Shown: positions 37,431 through 48,700, numbered from the stretch's first letter. The stretch: DNA of 64,000 nt from Laguncularia racemosa (GCA_037954665.1 JBBMOL010000012.1:5828001-5892000); one strand, 5' to 3'. Notes: generated by a model not told the origin, from the letters alone. Translations and numbers: made by a program.

Positions 37431-37971
37431 TTGTAGTTTTAGTTTTCAATATTTATCTACTTTTCTATTTGAATCATTAACTTTTTTTTTCTTTTATTTA
37501 AGTCTTTAACAGTTTTAAAACCTTATAAAAATAGGACTTTCATTAGATACGTTAAATTTTCTGTTCATCTTGAGCATGTGTTAACTTTAGATTAGCCTTA
37601 AACTAATTGGTCAAGGTGGCTAAGATACACACAAATTTTTTCAACACCTTTCCTTAATTTTAATTATCATTTTTTATTTTTTTAATTATTTTCTAGTATA
37701 TTATATTATTATATATATTTAATATTATTTTTTATTATATTATGTAAATAAATGTATTCAATATTATCATTTTATTAATTTAATTATTGTGAACCAATTT
37801 GAAATTGACATGTATCATGAATGGATGAAAAACTTAATAAATTTTATAGAAGTTTTTTTTTAATAATATTTTGATAACATTAAGAACTTAAATAAAAGAA
37901 AAAAAAATAAAAGATTGAGAATTTAGATAGAAAAACAACTAAATATTGAGGACTAAAAATATATTTTTGCC
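37431..37971. repeat. AT-rich repeat with inverted ends, copy 3
   Basis: The best-preserved copy. The left end has TAGTTTTAGTTTTCAATATT, then TTTTCTATTTGAATC. The right end has AAATATTGAGGACTAAAAAT preceded by ATTTAGATAGAAAAACA, that is, the reverse complement of the left blocks. About 540 bp, non-coding. The outermost bases on the right, ATATTTTTGCC, pair with GGCAAAAGTAT of copy 2. Confidence 0.7.
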
Positions 37972-37972
37972 A

Positions 37973-38280
37973 AAATTATATTAAGATTATATAATTAGAG
38001 ATGTAGAGACAAACAAAATCTTATTGGTTTAATAATATAAATAATAGTAATTAATAGTATAATTTAAATAAGTAGAGATGGATGATTAGTTACCAGCTTG
38101 AATATAATCAATATATATATATATATGAATGTGGATAGTATTAATACATGAAGAGAGAGTGTGAGAGAAGGACAAAAGATGAATGAGTTGTGAAAAATTA
38201 TATTAGGATTATATAATTAAAGATATAGAGAAAAATAAAAATTTATTAATAGTAATTAAAAGTAGGGCTTAAATGTGGAG
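37973..38280. repeat. AT-rich tandem repeat, one full and one partial unit
   Basis: ATTATATTAAGATTATATAA at about 37975 recurs as ATTATATTAGGATTATATAA at about 38193, a period of about 218 bp. The unit matches 36410-36586, so the intervening 1.4 kb is an insertion into the array. Confidence 0.6.
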
Positions 38281-38303
38281 ACTAATGATTCTTTATTGGT
38301 TTA

Positions 38304-39691
38304 TGATGCGCTCGAATTTAACCGATTATTTTAAGTTTTAAATTTATAACCAATAAAATCTACTATCGAGCTAGGTAGTATACTTATTGGCTATAGTATA
38401 AATTTAATAGGTTTCGTCCTCTAGGATCTTGAAAACAAGTACTAATATTATCTTTCTCTACTATCTAGTATAATTTATTATGTGGAAATTATGAATTAAA
38501 TTAACAATTAACAAATCCTAACAACCCTAGAATTAAATGATATTGTCTTAAAAATGTATTCAATCATAAAATATACCCTTCATCTTATTCCACCCTAACT
38601 CTTAAATTCTCAAAATAAGACATCAATTAACGAATCAATTTACACTTTGCACTGTAAGGATTATCAAGTAAAATCAATTACTTCCTCAAGTTAATCAATT
38701 ATTAATCATGCATAAGATAATGAAGATCTCTCCCTCACTACCGTCATGTAAGATCTCATTAAGTTTACAAATTCCAATTAATTGTAGATAATCAATGTTT
38801 TCCTACCTTTAAGCAAAACATGTAATTTTTCTATTCATGAAAATCTAATTTAATAGACGAAACCTTTTTCAATCTAATAAAAATCAGATATGCAATCAAT
38901 TTGCATACATAAATCAATCACAAGAACAATGAAAACACATGAATAGATGCAAAAATATAAACAATTCATTAATTAATCAATGTTTCAACACATGAGTCAG
39001 GGTTTCACAAGATGAAAGATATAAAGAATTATTCTTCCAGAGAGCTTTCAATAAAAACAAAGAATTTAGAGAAATAGAATTGATTCGTGATAGAAAGAGT
39101 AATCCCTTGTGTTGTTTTGTGATCTCCAATGATGCTCGAACAATTCTCCTCTTAAAGTTTGTAATAATGCTCTCCTAGGGTTTTCAGAACAAAGCCAGAA
39201 GAAAAAAAACTCCTTTTAAATTAAAATGAGGCATCTATTTATAGTTTTACATAAATAGGGTTCAGCATGGGCATTAGCACGGCCATGCTCGAAGCCATGT
39301 TGACTTCGAAACACGTTATCTTCACTACCCAGTTCAGCACGGCCTCCAATATAGCCGTGCTTGAGGCAGGGCTGAGAAGAATTTTCGTTACTAACATCAG
39401 CATGGGCTGTGGTAAACTTAGGGCACACTTTGATATAGCTACTGGTAATTTTTTTTCATCCAACACCAACGTCTACATGAGTTGTGCTAAATTGAAAATC
39501 AATTTTCTTCATTTTTCGCCAAATTTCACCTCGCCTTTACTCATATCATCCTTAAACCTTTCTTTTGTTTCAATTGACACCTAAAATTAAAATTTAATCA
39601 TATAAGTACCATTTTTTTCATAAATCATATGAAATCCGTATAAAATTATAACTATTAAATACTAAAATTAAGGGTTTTCTGATACTTATTA
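38304..39691 (-). repeat. Solo LTR on the minus strand (element E)
   Basis: A 1388-bp block starts TGATGCGCTCG and ends CTTATTA on the plus strand, flanked on both sides by GTTTA (38299-38303 and 39692-39696), a perfect 5-bp duplication. Its ends, TGAT and ATTA, are inverted if ATTA comes from ATCA. On the minus strand a TATA box CTATAAATAG lies at 39244-39235, preceded by the palindromic motif family (CACGGCCATGC near 39280, CACGGCC near 39341, GCCGTGC near 39355). No coding belongs to it. The end choice depends on the duplication and is not proven. Confidence 0.58.
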
Positions 39692-39696
39692 GTTTA

Positions 39697-40622
39697 AATA
39701 TAATAAAAAATAGATAAATAAATAGGGTAAAGAATAATAGCTTAAGCATCCTTAGGATCATAAAAATCCAAATTGGTTTAATCTTTTTTATTATTTATTT
39801 ATTTTGTGTGTGTGTGTTCTTCTTTCTCTTTACGGATGGATCAACCTTAACTAATCATAACTTATTTGCTAGGATTGAGTTATGGGATTATATATAAGAA
39901 AAATATTGAGTTTACTTCAATATCCCCTAGATGACGAACCATTTGAGCCCGTTTTCCAAGGCCAAATTAGTTGTTCTCTAAGCTTTCGAAGTTGTCCAAG
40001 ATTTTAGCTCACTTAAGAATTTTATTTTCCATTTTCCTACTTTATTTTGTTTGTTTATTAAGTTTCAGGGTCATTAAACCTATAAAAACTTATTTGAAAA
40101 TTTATTTAAGTTTCTCCAAAATCTTATAGCTTCTTCAAGTTGAATTATCTAAGTTCGAGTTCGCCACCTTGTTATAATAACAATCTACATAAGTTTTGAA
40201 ATGAATTTATTCGGAATTTTACTCTGTCAGTATAATCACATACGTTGCATCATAGAGACAGGACAAGATGATATTAGCAAAATAGACAACACATGCAACT
40301 AAAAACACTTCAATAATGTGGAGCTAATCATGGTTAATTAATGGCATGTATGGGGAAAAAAAAATATTCTATTATAGTCGAAACCTTGTAACTTCATAAA
40401 AATATATATGGAAAGATGTCGTGTGAAATCGGAAAATAAAATATTTTATTAATTTGATTTGTGATATAACCATCAATTAAGGCTAGGATAGCACTTTTCA
40501 TCAAATACATTCATCACTTGATTCCCAAGTTTACTTTATCAAAAAAACTCCACTAAGCTTGTGCACCAAGCTCCTGTGATGGAGCTTTCCGCCGGTCAAT
40601 TACTGCATAAAATTGAATGGAT
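39697..40622. other. AT-rich intergenic DNA
   Basis: A TG tract at about 39805-39818 and short frames only; no gene or element ends seen. Confidence 0.45.
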
Positions 40623-40627
40623 TATAT

Positions 40628-41061
40628 TGTTGGTTATTCTCTTTCCTTTTTTGATTGGAAACAAATAACCTCTAAATATGGTCCATGAATTCTATAATAA
40701 AGGAACAATATTATCCTACTAAATCGGGAACAATAAATCTCACTAAATCAGGAATAATAATATATCCCACTATATCAGGAAAGATATGTTCCAAATAAAT
40801 TCTAATTTTGTGGAACAACTCATTGATGGAATGAGTTATAAATAAGAGTATTACGGGGTCCCTAATCCTGCTCACCAATACAGAAAATACACCATCTATA
40901 TTGAGTGAGTTAAGGTTTAGAAGTACCAACCGTAATCGAGGCGCAACATCATTCTCTACCGAACATGACACCTATTTGCTTTGCAATGGCTGGAGGTATG
41001 TAAAGGATTTATTTCGCTTCCGTTACCGCATATGATTAAGTTTCTATATGCTAGTTTAACA
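40628..41061 (+). repeat. 5' LTR of copia element F
   Basis: 434 bp, TG...CA. A hand comparison with the 3' LTR finds about 18 substitutions (about 4 percent) and no length change; all but one or two are transitions. TATA box TATAAATA at 40837-40844. Confidence 0.95.
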
Positions 41062-41063
41062 TT

Positions 41064-41076
41064 TGGTATCAGAGCC
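41064..41076 (+). other. Primer-binding site of copia element F
   Basis: TGGTATCAGAGCC, complementary to the 3' end of initiator tRNA-Met, two bases after the LTR end at 41061. Confidence 0.93.
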
Positions 41077-41480
41077 CTTGACGCCTCTGCCTTGCCCTAT
41101 TGAATTCTGTGGAGTTTGGTTTTGGTTATTATTTGTCTGCTTAGCGGTGTTTTTAATTTTCTGGTGATTAGAAATTGTTAAGTGATGAAATTTTATTTCT
41201 CATGTACTTGTTGTTGCAAGGTGTAAGTATAAAATTTAGCAGAATAATTTTATATTAAAATTATTTGCATTTGTCAATGAATGAAATTTATTAAAGGGAA
41301 TTAATTCCTTTAGCATGCTATGAACTTAATTTGTGATGTTGCATGCTTATATTATTTTAAGTGCACAATTTATGGTTTGCCATTATACTTGAAATGCTGA
41401 TTAGACAATATAAGAATGTTAGAAATATATTCATAATATATTGCTTATGGTTTTTTGATACACACGTGGCATATCTATTG

Positions 41481-41875
41481 TAACACGGCCGTGCCTGGGG
41501 CCATGCCTCTAGCCGTGTGAGCTTCTAAAAGCATAACTGTTGTAACACACGGCTGTGCCTGGGGCCGTGCCTCTGGCCGTGTGAGCTTCTGGAAGCATAA
41601 CTGTTGTAACACGGCCGTGCCTCGAGCCGTGCCTCAAGTCGTGTCAGCTTTTGGAAGCATAACTGTTGTAACACGGTCGTGCCTCGAGCCGTGCCTCTGG
41701 CCGTGCCAGCTTCTGGAAGCATAACTGTTGTAACACGGTCGTGCCTTGAGCCGTGCCTCTGGCCGTGCCAGCTTCTGGAAACATAACTATTGTAACACAC
41801 GGCGGTGCCTGGAGCCGTGTGTGTTTCTGGGAGAGAGTCTGACTGGAGACACGGCCGTGCCTCCTGGCCGTGCCT
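41481..41875. repeat. 62-bp tandem array with the CACGGCCGTG motif in the copia leader
   Basis: TAACAC starts units at 41481, 41543, 41607, 41669, 41731 and 41793 (periods 62, 64, 62, 62, 62), with a shorter seventh motif cluster at 41850. Each unit reads ACGGCCGTGCC, a second GCCGTGCC, a third GCCGTG, then GCTTCTGGAAGCATAACTGT, so three half-sites per unit can pair. The minus-strand frame here, rich in Arg and Gly, is a by-product of the repeat. Confidence 0.9.
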
Positions 41876-42072
41876 CTTAGCCTAAGGATTTAGTTAATAA
41901 TTAAGTGATCCATATAATTTTAATGATTAGGGAGTAGCCACAGCATCCTTAATTAATTAAAATTATATATTAAGGATTATTTAGGATCGCATATTGATAA
42001 TAAATATTGTGTGGACAAAATATCAAATTATATTTTCTAATTTACCCACAGGAATTAGAAAAGGGAACATAA

Positions 42073-42282
42073 TTTGATAGTTTTATTGTAAAGCTTAAGA
42101 TGAATCTAATTGAATTAGAACTTTAGCTCACAGGCAAGTTTTATGTCACTAGATTCATATTCTCTCATAATTTTACATTTGATAGTTTTATTGTAAGCAT
42201 TAAGATGAATCTAATTGAATTAAAACTTTAGCCCACATGCAAGTTTTATGTCACTAGATTCATAATTTTTCATGATTTTACA
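42073..42282 (+). repeat. 105-bp direct duplication in the copia leader
   Basis: TTTGATAGTTTTATTGTAA at 42073 recurs at 42178, and the following blocks (AAGATGAATCTAATTGAATT, CAAGTTTTATGTCACTAGAT) keep the same order, for two copies with about 90 percent identity by eye. Confidence 0.82.
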
Positions 42283-42373
42283 TTGGTAAAAGCATGTCAT
42301 ATATTGATTAGCCTCGAATTTTGAGCATGTTCATTTAATTATTGCAGCAATTCAACCTGTCAATTTTTCTGAT

Positions 42374-45300
42374 ATGCGATGTGATGTTCCCGAGCTCAAA
42401 GGGGATAACTATAAGGTTTGGAAGGAGAGGGTTCTCCTTCATTTGGGATGGATGCACATTGATTACGCTATAAGGAAAGAAGAGCCCCCTACAGTAACAG
42501 AAACCAGCACTCCAGATGCAATAAGTCTTTATGAAAAATGGGAGCGATCCAATCGCCTATCAGTTATGTTCATAAAGACTAAAATTTCTGCTGGTATCAG
42601 GGGCTTTGTCGAGCAATATCAAAGGGTTCAAGATTTGCTGAAGGCCATTGATGAGCAATTTGCTACTTCAGACAAAGCAATGGCCAGCACCCTAATTATA
42701 GAGCTTTTAACTCTAAGACTCACCAATGTTAAGGGTGTGCGTGATCATATCATGCGCATGAGGGATATTGCGGCCTAATTGAAGGCAATGGAGGTTAAGT
42801 TATCAGAATCCTTCCTTGTTCACTACATTCTTTGCACTTTACCTCAACAGTATGGCCCATTTAAGATATCCTATAACACACATAAGGATAAATGGTCAAT
42901 CAATGAATTATTGACCATGTGTGTTCAGGAAGAGGGGAGACTGATTATGGAGGAAAAGGAAAAAGAGAATGTGAACTTTACTACTCATGGGAAAAGCAAA
43001 AGGAGGGATCAAGCCAAGGACAAAGGGAAAGGGAAAATCCCTCCCTCAAAGGACATTAAGAAGGAAGCTGTGTGCTTTTTCTATAAAAAGAAAGGGCACA
43101 TGAAGAAACAGTGCACTAAGTTCACGCAATGGCTTAATAAGAAAGGTACTCAACTTTCACTTGTTTGTTATGAAACCAATATGATTGATGTTAATCATAA
43201 CACATGGTGGATTGATTCTAGTTCTACAATCCATGTGACTAATTCGTTACAGGATTTAAGAAACCTGCGGAATCCAGTGGGAAGTGAGCGTAGCATCTAT
43301 TCAGGCAATAAGATGTCCTCACATGTGGAAGCTGTTGGGACGTGCAGCTTAGTTTTAAGTAGTGGTTACATTTTGCAATTGAAAAGGACATTTTATATTC
43401 CTAGGTACTCTAGGAATTTAATTTCAGTTTCCAGACTTGTATCAGATGGTTATTCCTTTAACTTTTCGGATTCAGGATTTAATTTGTTTTATAAATCTGA
43501 TGTTATTGGATGTGGTACTTTGTCTGATGGTCTTTTTCTTCTTAGTTTACAAAATGATGATAACCATACTATTATGCATGTTCATGAAAGGATTGGCACT
43601 AAATGATGTGTTGTGAATGAGGAATCCTCTATGTTATGGCATCGGAGATTAGGTCATATCTCCATTGATAGAATTAAAAGGTTGGTAAATGATGGGGTAC
43701 TTAGTGCTTTAGATTTTATCGATTTTGAGACTTGTATAAGTTGTATTAAGGGAAAACAAACTAACAAGTCGAAAAAGGGTGCCAAAAGGAGTTCTGAATT
43801 ATTGGAAATCATACATACAAACATTTGCAATCCAAATATGGATGCGTACTGTAACAAGTATTTCGTCTCTTTTATAGATGATTACTCACGATATATGTAT
43901 CTCTACTTGCTTAATAACAAGAATGAAGCACTAGATGCTTTTAAGGTATTTAAAGCAGAAGTAGAAAAACAATGTGGAAAACATATTAAAATCATGATAT
44001 CTGATAGAGGCGGAGAATACTATGGTAGATACACAGAGAATGGACAAGCGACTAGTCCATTTGCGAGGTTTCTTCAAGAAAATGGGATTGTTGCCCAATA
44101 CAGTTTACTTGGCTCTCCAGACCAGAATGGAGTAGCTGAAAGGAGAAACCGAACATTATTGGACATGGTGCGGAGTATGCTTGCAAACTCCAAGCTTCTT
44201 GAATTCTTGTGGAATGAAGCTCTTAAAACGGCTGTGTACATATTGAACCGAGTTCCAACCAAGGCTGTCCAAAGGACGCCATTTGAATTATTCAAAGGGT
44301 GGAAACCGAGTTTGCAACATGTACGCATTTGAGGATGTCCGTCTAAAGTAAGAGTCTACAATCCACATGAGAAGAAGTTGGACCCAAGGACTATTAGTGG
44401 GTATTTCGTAGGATATGCTAAAAGGTCTAAGGGATACAGATTTTATTGTCCATCTCATAGTACTAGGTTTGTGGAATCAAGAAATGCAAAATTTCTTGAG
44501 AATGACTTGATCAGTGGGAGCGCTCGATCTCAAGACATTGGTTTTGAGAAAGACCATTTAGATGCCCAATATGACACCTCGGGCAGTGGACTGATTGTTG
44601 TTGTTAACAACACGCCTCCAACACAAATGCGTGTTGAAAATTCAGTCCCCGAGGTACCACAAGCTGTCAATCTTGATTCAGTAGATGTTGAAGTTCAACA
44701 GATACCCGAAGCTGTTGAACAGCCAGCTGAACAATGTGATCCTGCCCCTCAGGAGAATGTTGATACAGCATTGAGAAGATCTACTAGAGTAAGGAAATCT
44801 GCAATTCCTAGTGACTATGTTGTATATCTACAAGAATGTGACTACAATATTGGAGCCGAAAATGATCCTAAGTCGTTTTCACAGGCCATGAGTTCTAAGG
44901 ATTCGAACTTGTGGCATAATGCCATGAAAGATGAGATGGATTCGATGGCATCTAATGGAGTCTGGAATCTCGTCAAGTTGCCTGATGGTGTAAAAGCCAT
45001 TGGATGTAAATGGGTCTTCAAAACTAAGAAAGACTCACAAGGCAACATTGAGAGACATAAAGCAAGACTCGTTGCTAAAGGATTCACTCAAAGGGAGGGA
45101 ATTGATTACACAGAGACATTTTCTCCTGTGTCTAAGAAAGATTCCCTTCGTATAATGATGGCTTTGGTTGCACACTTTGATTTGGAGTTGCGCCAAATGG
45201 ATGTGAAAACGGCTTTCCTTAATGGAGATCTAGAGGAAGAGGTTTACATGAAACAACCTGAAGGATTCTCTTCTAGTGACGGTGAGCACTTGGTTTGCAA

Positions 45301-46435
45301 GCTTAATAATTCCATATATGGATTAAAACAAGCCTCCCGTCAATGGTATTTGAAATTCCATGATATCATCACTTCATTTGGCTTTGAAGAAAACATGATG
45401 GATCAATGTATGTACCAAAAGGTCAGTGGGAGTAAAATTTGTTTTCTTGTGCTATATGTAGATGATATTTTACTTGCAACCAATAATAAGGGGTTGCTAT
45501 ATGAGGTGAAACAATTTCTCTCAAAGAACTTTGATATGAAGGATATGGGTGAGGCATCTTATGTCATTGGCATTAAGATCCATAGGGATAGATCTCAAGG
45601 CATTTTAGGCTTGTCTCAAGAAACCTATATCAATAAAGTTTTAGAGAGATTTCGGATGAAAGATTGTTCACCAAGTGTAGCACCCATTATAAAGGGTGAT
45701 AAATTCAGCTTAAGTCAGTGTCCCAAAAATGAGCTTGAGCAGGAACAAATGAGAAACATCCCATATGCTTCAGCTGTTGGAAGCTTGATGTATGCTCAGG
45801 TTTGTAACAGACCTGACATTGCATTTGCTGTTGGGATACTAGGAAGATATCAGAGTAACCCAAGTATTGACCATTGGAGAGCTGTAAAGAAGGTAATGAG
45901 GTACCTTCAAGGGACAAAGAGTTATATGCTCATATATAGACGAACCGATAATCTGGAGGTTGTTGGGTACTCCGATGTGGATTTTGCTGGCTGTGTTGAT
46001 TCACGTAAATCAACATTTGGTTATGTTTTCATGTTTGCCAGTGGGGTCGTATCTTGGAGAAGTGCAAAGCAGACCTTGACTGCTACTTCCACGATGGAGG
46101 CCGAGTTCATATCTTGTTTTGAGGCTACCTCACATGGTGTATGGTTAAAGAGTTTTATATCTGGCCTTAGTATTGTCGACTCTATTTCTAGGCCATTAAG
46201 ATTGTACTGTGATAACTCAGCTACTGTATTTATGGCTAAGAACAATAAGAGTGGTAGTCGAAGTAAACATATCGACATCAAGTACTTAGCCATAAGAGAA
46301 TGTGTTAAGGAAAAGAAAGTGGTCATCGAGCACATTAGCACTGAGTTAATGATAGCTGATCCTTTAACTAAAGGCATGCAACTAAAGAATTTTAAGGATC
46401 ATGTGATGAGAATGGGACTTGGTTCCATAATGTAA
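42374..46435 (+). pseudogene. Copia gag-protease-integrase-RT-RNase H polyprotein, three in-frame stops
   Basis: One frame runs from 42374 to TAA at 46433-46435, broken only by TAA at 42776, TGA at 43604 and TGA at 44330. These correspond to Gln, Arg and Trp codons changed by single transitions. Gag: ELKGDNYKVWKERVLLHLG, then a knuckle CFFYKKKGHMKKQC whose second Cys is Tyr. Protease: WWIDSSSTIHVTNS, with Ser for the Gly of the DSG site. Integrase: H-H-C-C region (LWHRRLGHIS, CISCIKGK), the core with HTNICNP (first Asp is Asn), then ISDRGGEYYG and NGVAERRNR. RT: KARLVAKGFTQREGIDY, QMDVKTAFLNGDL, intact YVDDI. RNase H: DVDFAGC, EAEFIS, KHIDIKY, ADPLTKG. Copia type is certain; the exact clade is not. 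Confidence 0.94.
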
Positions 46436-46700
46436 TTTTGATTATGTTTAATGTTAATGAAACTCTTACTCAGTTGATGTTTTCTCATTTAGCATTGTGT
46501 ATACATTTGTTTATTCATTTTTTTGGAGAAATATCATTAAGTTTGGACCCAGAATAAACATCGGGTTTATTCATCAAGTTCTATGAGATTGAAAAGCACA
46601 ATGCATTGTAATACATGGGAGATAATACTCATCATTAGATGACCTATCACCATGATTCATGAATTTTGTTTCTCATTAAGATAAATTATGGAATACATGG

Positions 46701-46714
46701 ACCAAGTGGGAGAA
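46701..46714 (+). other. Polypurine tract of copia element F
   Basis: ACCAAGTGGGAGAA lies directly before the 3' LTR start at 46715, where plus-strand priming is expected. Confidence 0.8.
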
Positions 46715-47148
46715 TGTTGGTTATTCTCTTTCCTTTTTTGATTGGAAACAAATAACCTCTAAATATGGTCCATGAATCCCATAATAAAGGAATAATATTA
46801 TCCTACTAAATCGGGAACAATAAATCCCACTAAATCAGGAATAATAATATATCCCACTATATCAGGAAAGATATGTTCCAAATAAATCCTAATTTTGTGG
46901 AACAACTCATTGATGGAATGAGTTATAAATAGGAGTATTACGGGGTCCCTAATCTTGCTCACCACTACAGAAAATACACCATCTATATTGAGTAAGTTAA
47001 GGTTTAGAAGCACCAATCGTAACTAAGGCGCAACATCATTCTCCACCGAACATGACACCTATTTGCTTTGCAATGGCTAGAGGTATGTAAAGGATTTATT
47101 TCGCTTCCGTTGCCGCATATGATTAAGTTTTTATATGCTAGTTTAACA
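46715..47148 (+). repeat. 3' LTR of copia element F
   Basis: 434 bp, collinear with the 5' LTR without gaps. TATA box at about 46924-46931. Confidence 0.95.
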
Positions 47149-47153
47149 TATAT

Positions 47154-48700
47154 GACTAAGTAAAACACCATTTGACCGAGTTCTATTTCTATATAAACAA
47201 ACTTAATGCATAAAAGTAATAAAAGAAGCAACATAATAATTTTAGTCATCCTAATTATTGATAATGTGTATTGCTTTCACACAAGAGACATGTATTTTGA
47301 GCTACATACATATTCCAATATATATATATATATATATCACTTGTAATTAGAGGTGTACAAATGTGTTAAACATACTAACTTAACCTAACCCACTTTGGCT
47401 CTTGACTCAAATGGGCTAGAATTTACTAGTTTAACCCAGCTCATGTGGATTAGTAGGTTAAATACTCAGTTCATTTAACTTAGAGATTTTTTTTTATTCC
47501 ATTAAAATATAAAATAAGTTCATATAAAATAAATAATTTAATGACAAAAGCAAAACTTTTGAAAAAATTTCCAGTCGCCTTCTATTTTACCATCTATGTA
47601 CTATTTTTTATAAGAAAAAAAAGCAAGAGAAAAAATATATATTACATATTGTCGAGTGCTAATGACTTTTTTTTTTCTTAAGTCTTTAGGTAAGCAGATT
47701 AATCTAACTTATTACAACTTAACCTGTGGGTTAAATGAGTCAAGTTTACTTGGCTTGCTTCTTAAATGAATTGAAAAATTCAATCCAAACCTGTTTAAAA
47801 AATGGGTTAAACGGGTTGGCCCATGAGCTCCAACTCATTTGTATAACTCTACTTATAATATACCTACAAATCAAATGTGAAAAAAAAAAATAAAACTATT
47901 TCTTGATAAATAGATTTATATGAAAAAAAGACTATATTTTGGAAATAACCAATTTAGATGATGATTATTATATTATCCCCTAGGCTATTCCTTGGAAACA
48001 AAGCCAAACTACAAAAATAAGATGCAATCAAAACAAATTGAAGATGGATTTTATACAACTCTAATAAATTCCTTCAAGTTTAGTATTTTCTAAAATACTA
48101 AAAATTTTCATAAATCTAAAATGTAACCCCATAGAGTCATGAGCCTTATAAGGACAGTTAACTTTTATAAAATTCATATAAAATAAGATGAAAGTAGAAT
48201 AAAAAATAGTTAGGTAAGGTTAGGGTCATTATTACTAATTTATTTATAAATAAAATTTGAAAATTAAATATATTATATAGTTTAAAACTAAAATAAAGTG
48301 TGGATGAATATTATTATTAATATATTATTTTTATCAAATTGTTTCCAGTAGAATCATGTCCTAAAATTCGAATAATCCAATATGGTTTTTATTGACTTGG
48401 CATCCACCATTACATTGGAGAAATACGTGAATTGACTCTTTTCAAGCAATTTTTTTAAATGAATATGAGAAAAATAATTTTTGAAATACTATTATAAAAT
48501 CATATAATTTTTAAATATAATAGAAATTCATGTAATATGTGATTTTTAAATATGAAAAAATTATATGATCAACATGTATTTTAAAATTAAAAATTATATA
48601 TTAATTATATAATTTTTATTATATCTAAAAATCATAGATTTACAATAATATTTCGAGCATTAATTTTTTTAAAACCATTTTCAAAAAAAAAAAAAAAGCT
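47154..48700. other. AT-rich intergenic DNA upstream of the G-patch gene
   Basis: A (TA)n tract at about 47320-47337 and several poly-A/T runs. No gene or repeat end recognised. The promoter of the G-patch gene should lie at its right end, but no clear TATA box stands out. Confidence 0.45.

Larger units (their letters stand above)
40628..47148 (+). mobile_element. Ty1/copia LTR retrotransposon, structurally complete, coding broken (element F)
   Basis: Two 434-bp LTRs (40628-41061, 46715-47148), both TGTTGG...TTAACA, are flanked by a perfect 5-bp duplication TATAT (40623-40627 and 47149-47153). After the 5' LTR comes the Met-tRNA primer site (41064), a 1.3-kb leader with a tandem array, then gag, protease, integrase, RT and RNase H in copia order (integrase before RT). 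A purine-rich tract (AAGTGGGAGAA) precedes the 3' LTR. The element is 6521 bp. Three in-frame stops and several lost catalytic residues make it non-autonomous. Confidence 0.96.

Noticed and set aside
36587..37971. A Mutator-type (Pack-MULE) capture, suggested by a 9-base match AAAATTATA at both joints
   Set aside because: The two ends of the block are not inverted repeats of each other, and the match is AT-only and could be partly chance.
41525..41800. Minus-strand Arg/Gly/His-rich frame of 91 codons
   Set aside because: It is the antisense translation of the 62-bp tandem array; its protein repeats follow the DNA repeat.
41481..41875. CRISPR-like array
   Set aside because: The units are contiguous tandem repeats with no unique spacers, inside a plant retrotransposon leader.
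46798..47016. Minus-strand frames in the copia LTRs (also 40711-40971)
   Set aside because: They are antisense to the LTRs and present in both copies only because the LTRs are identical by descent.
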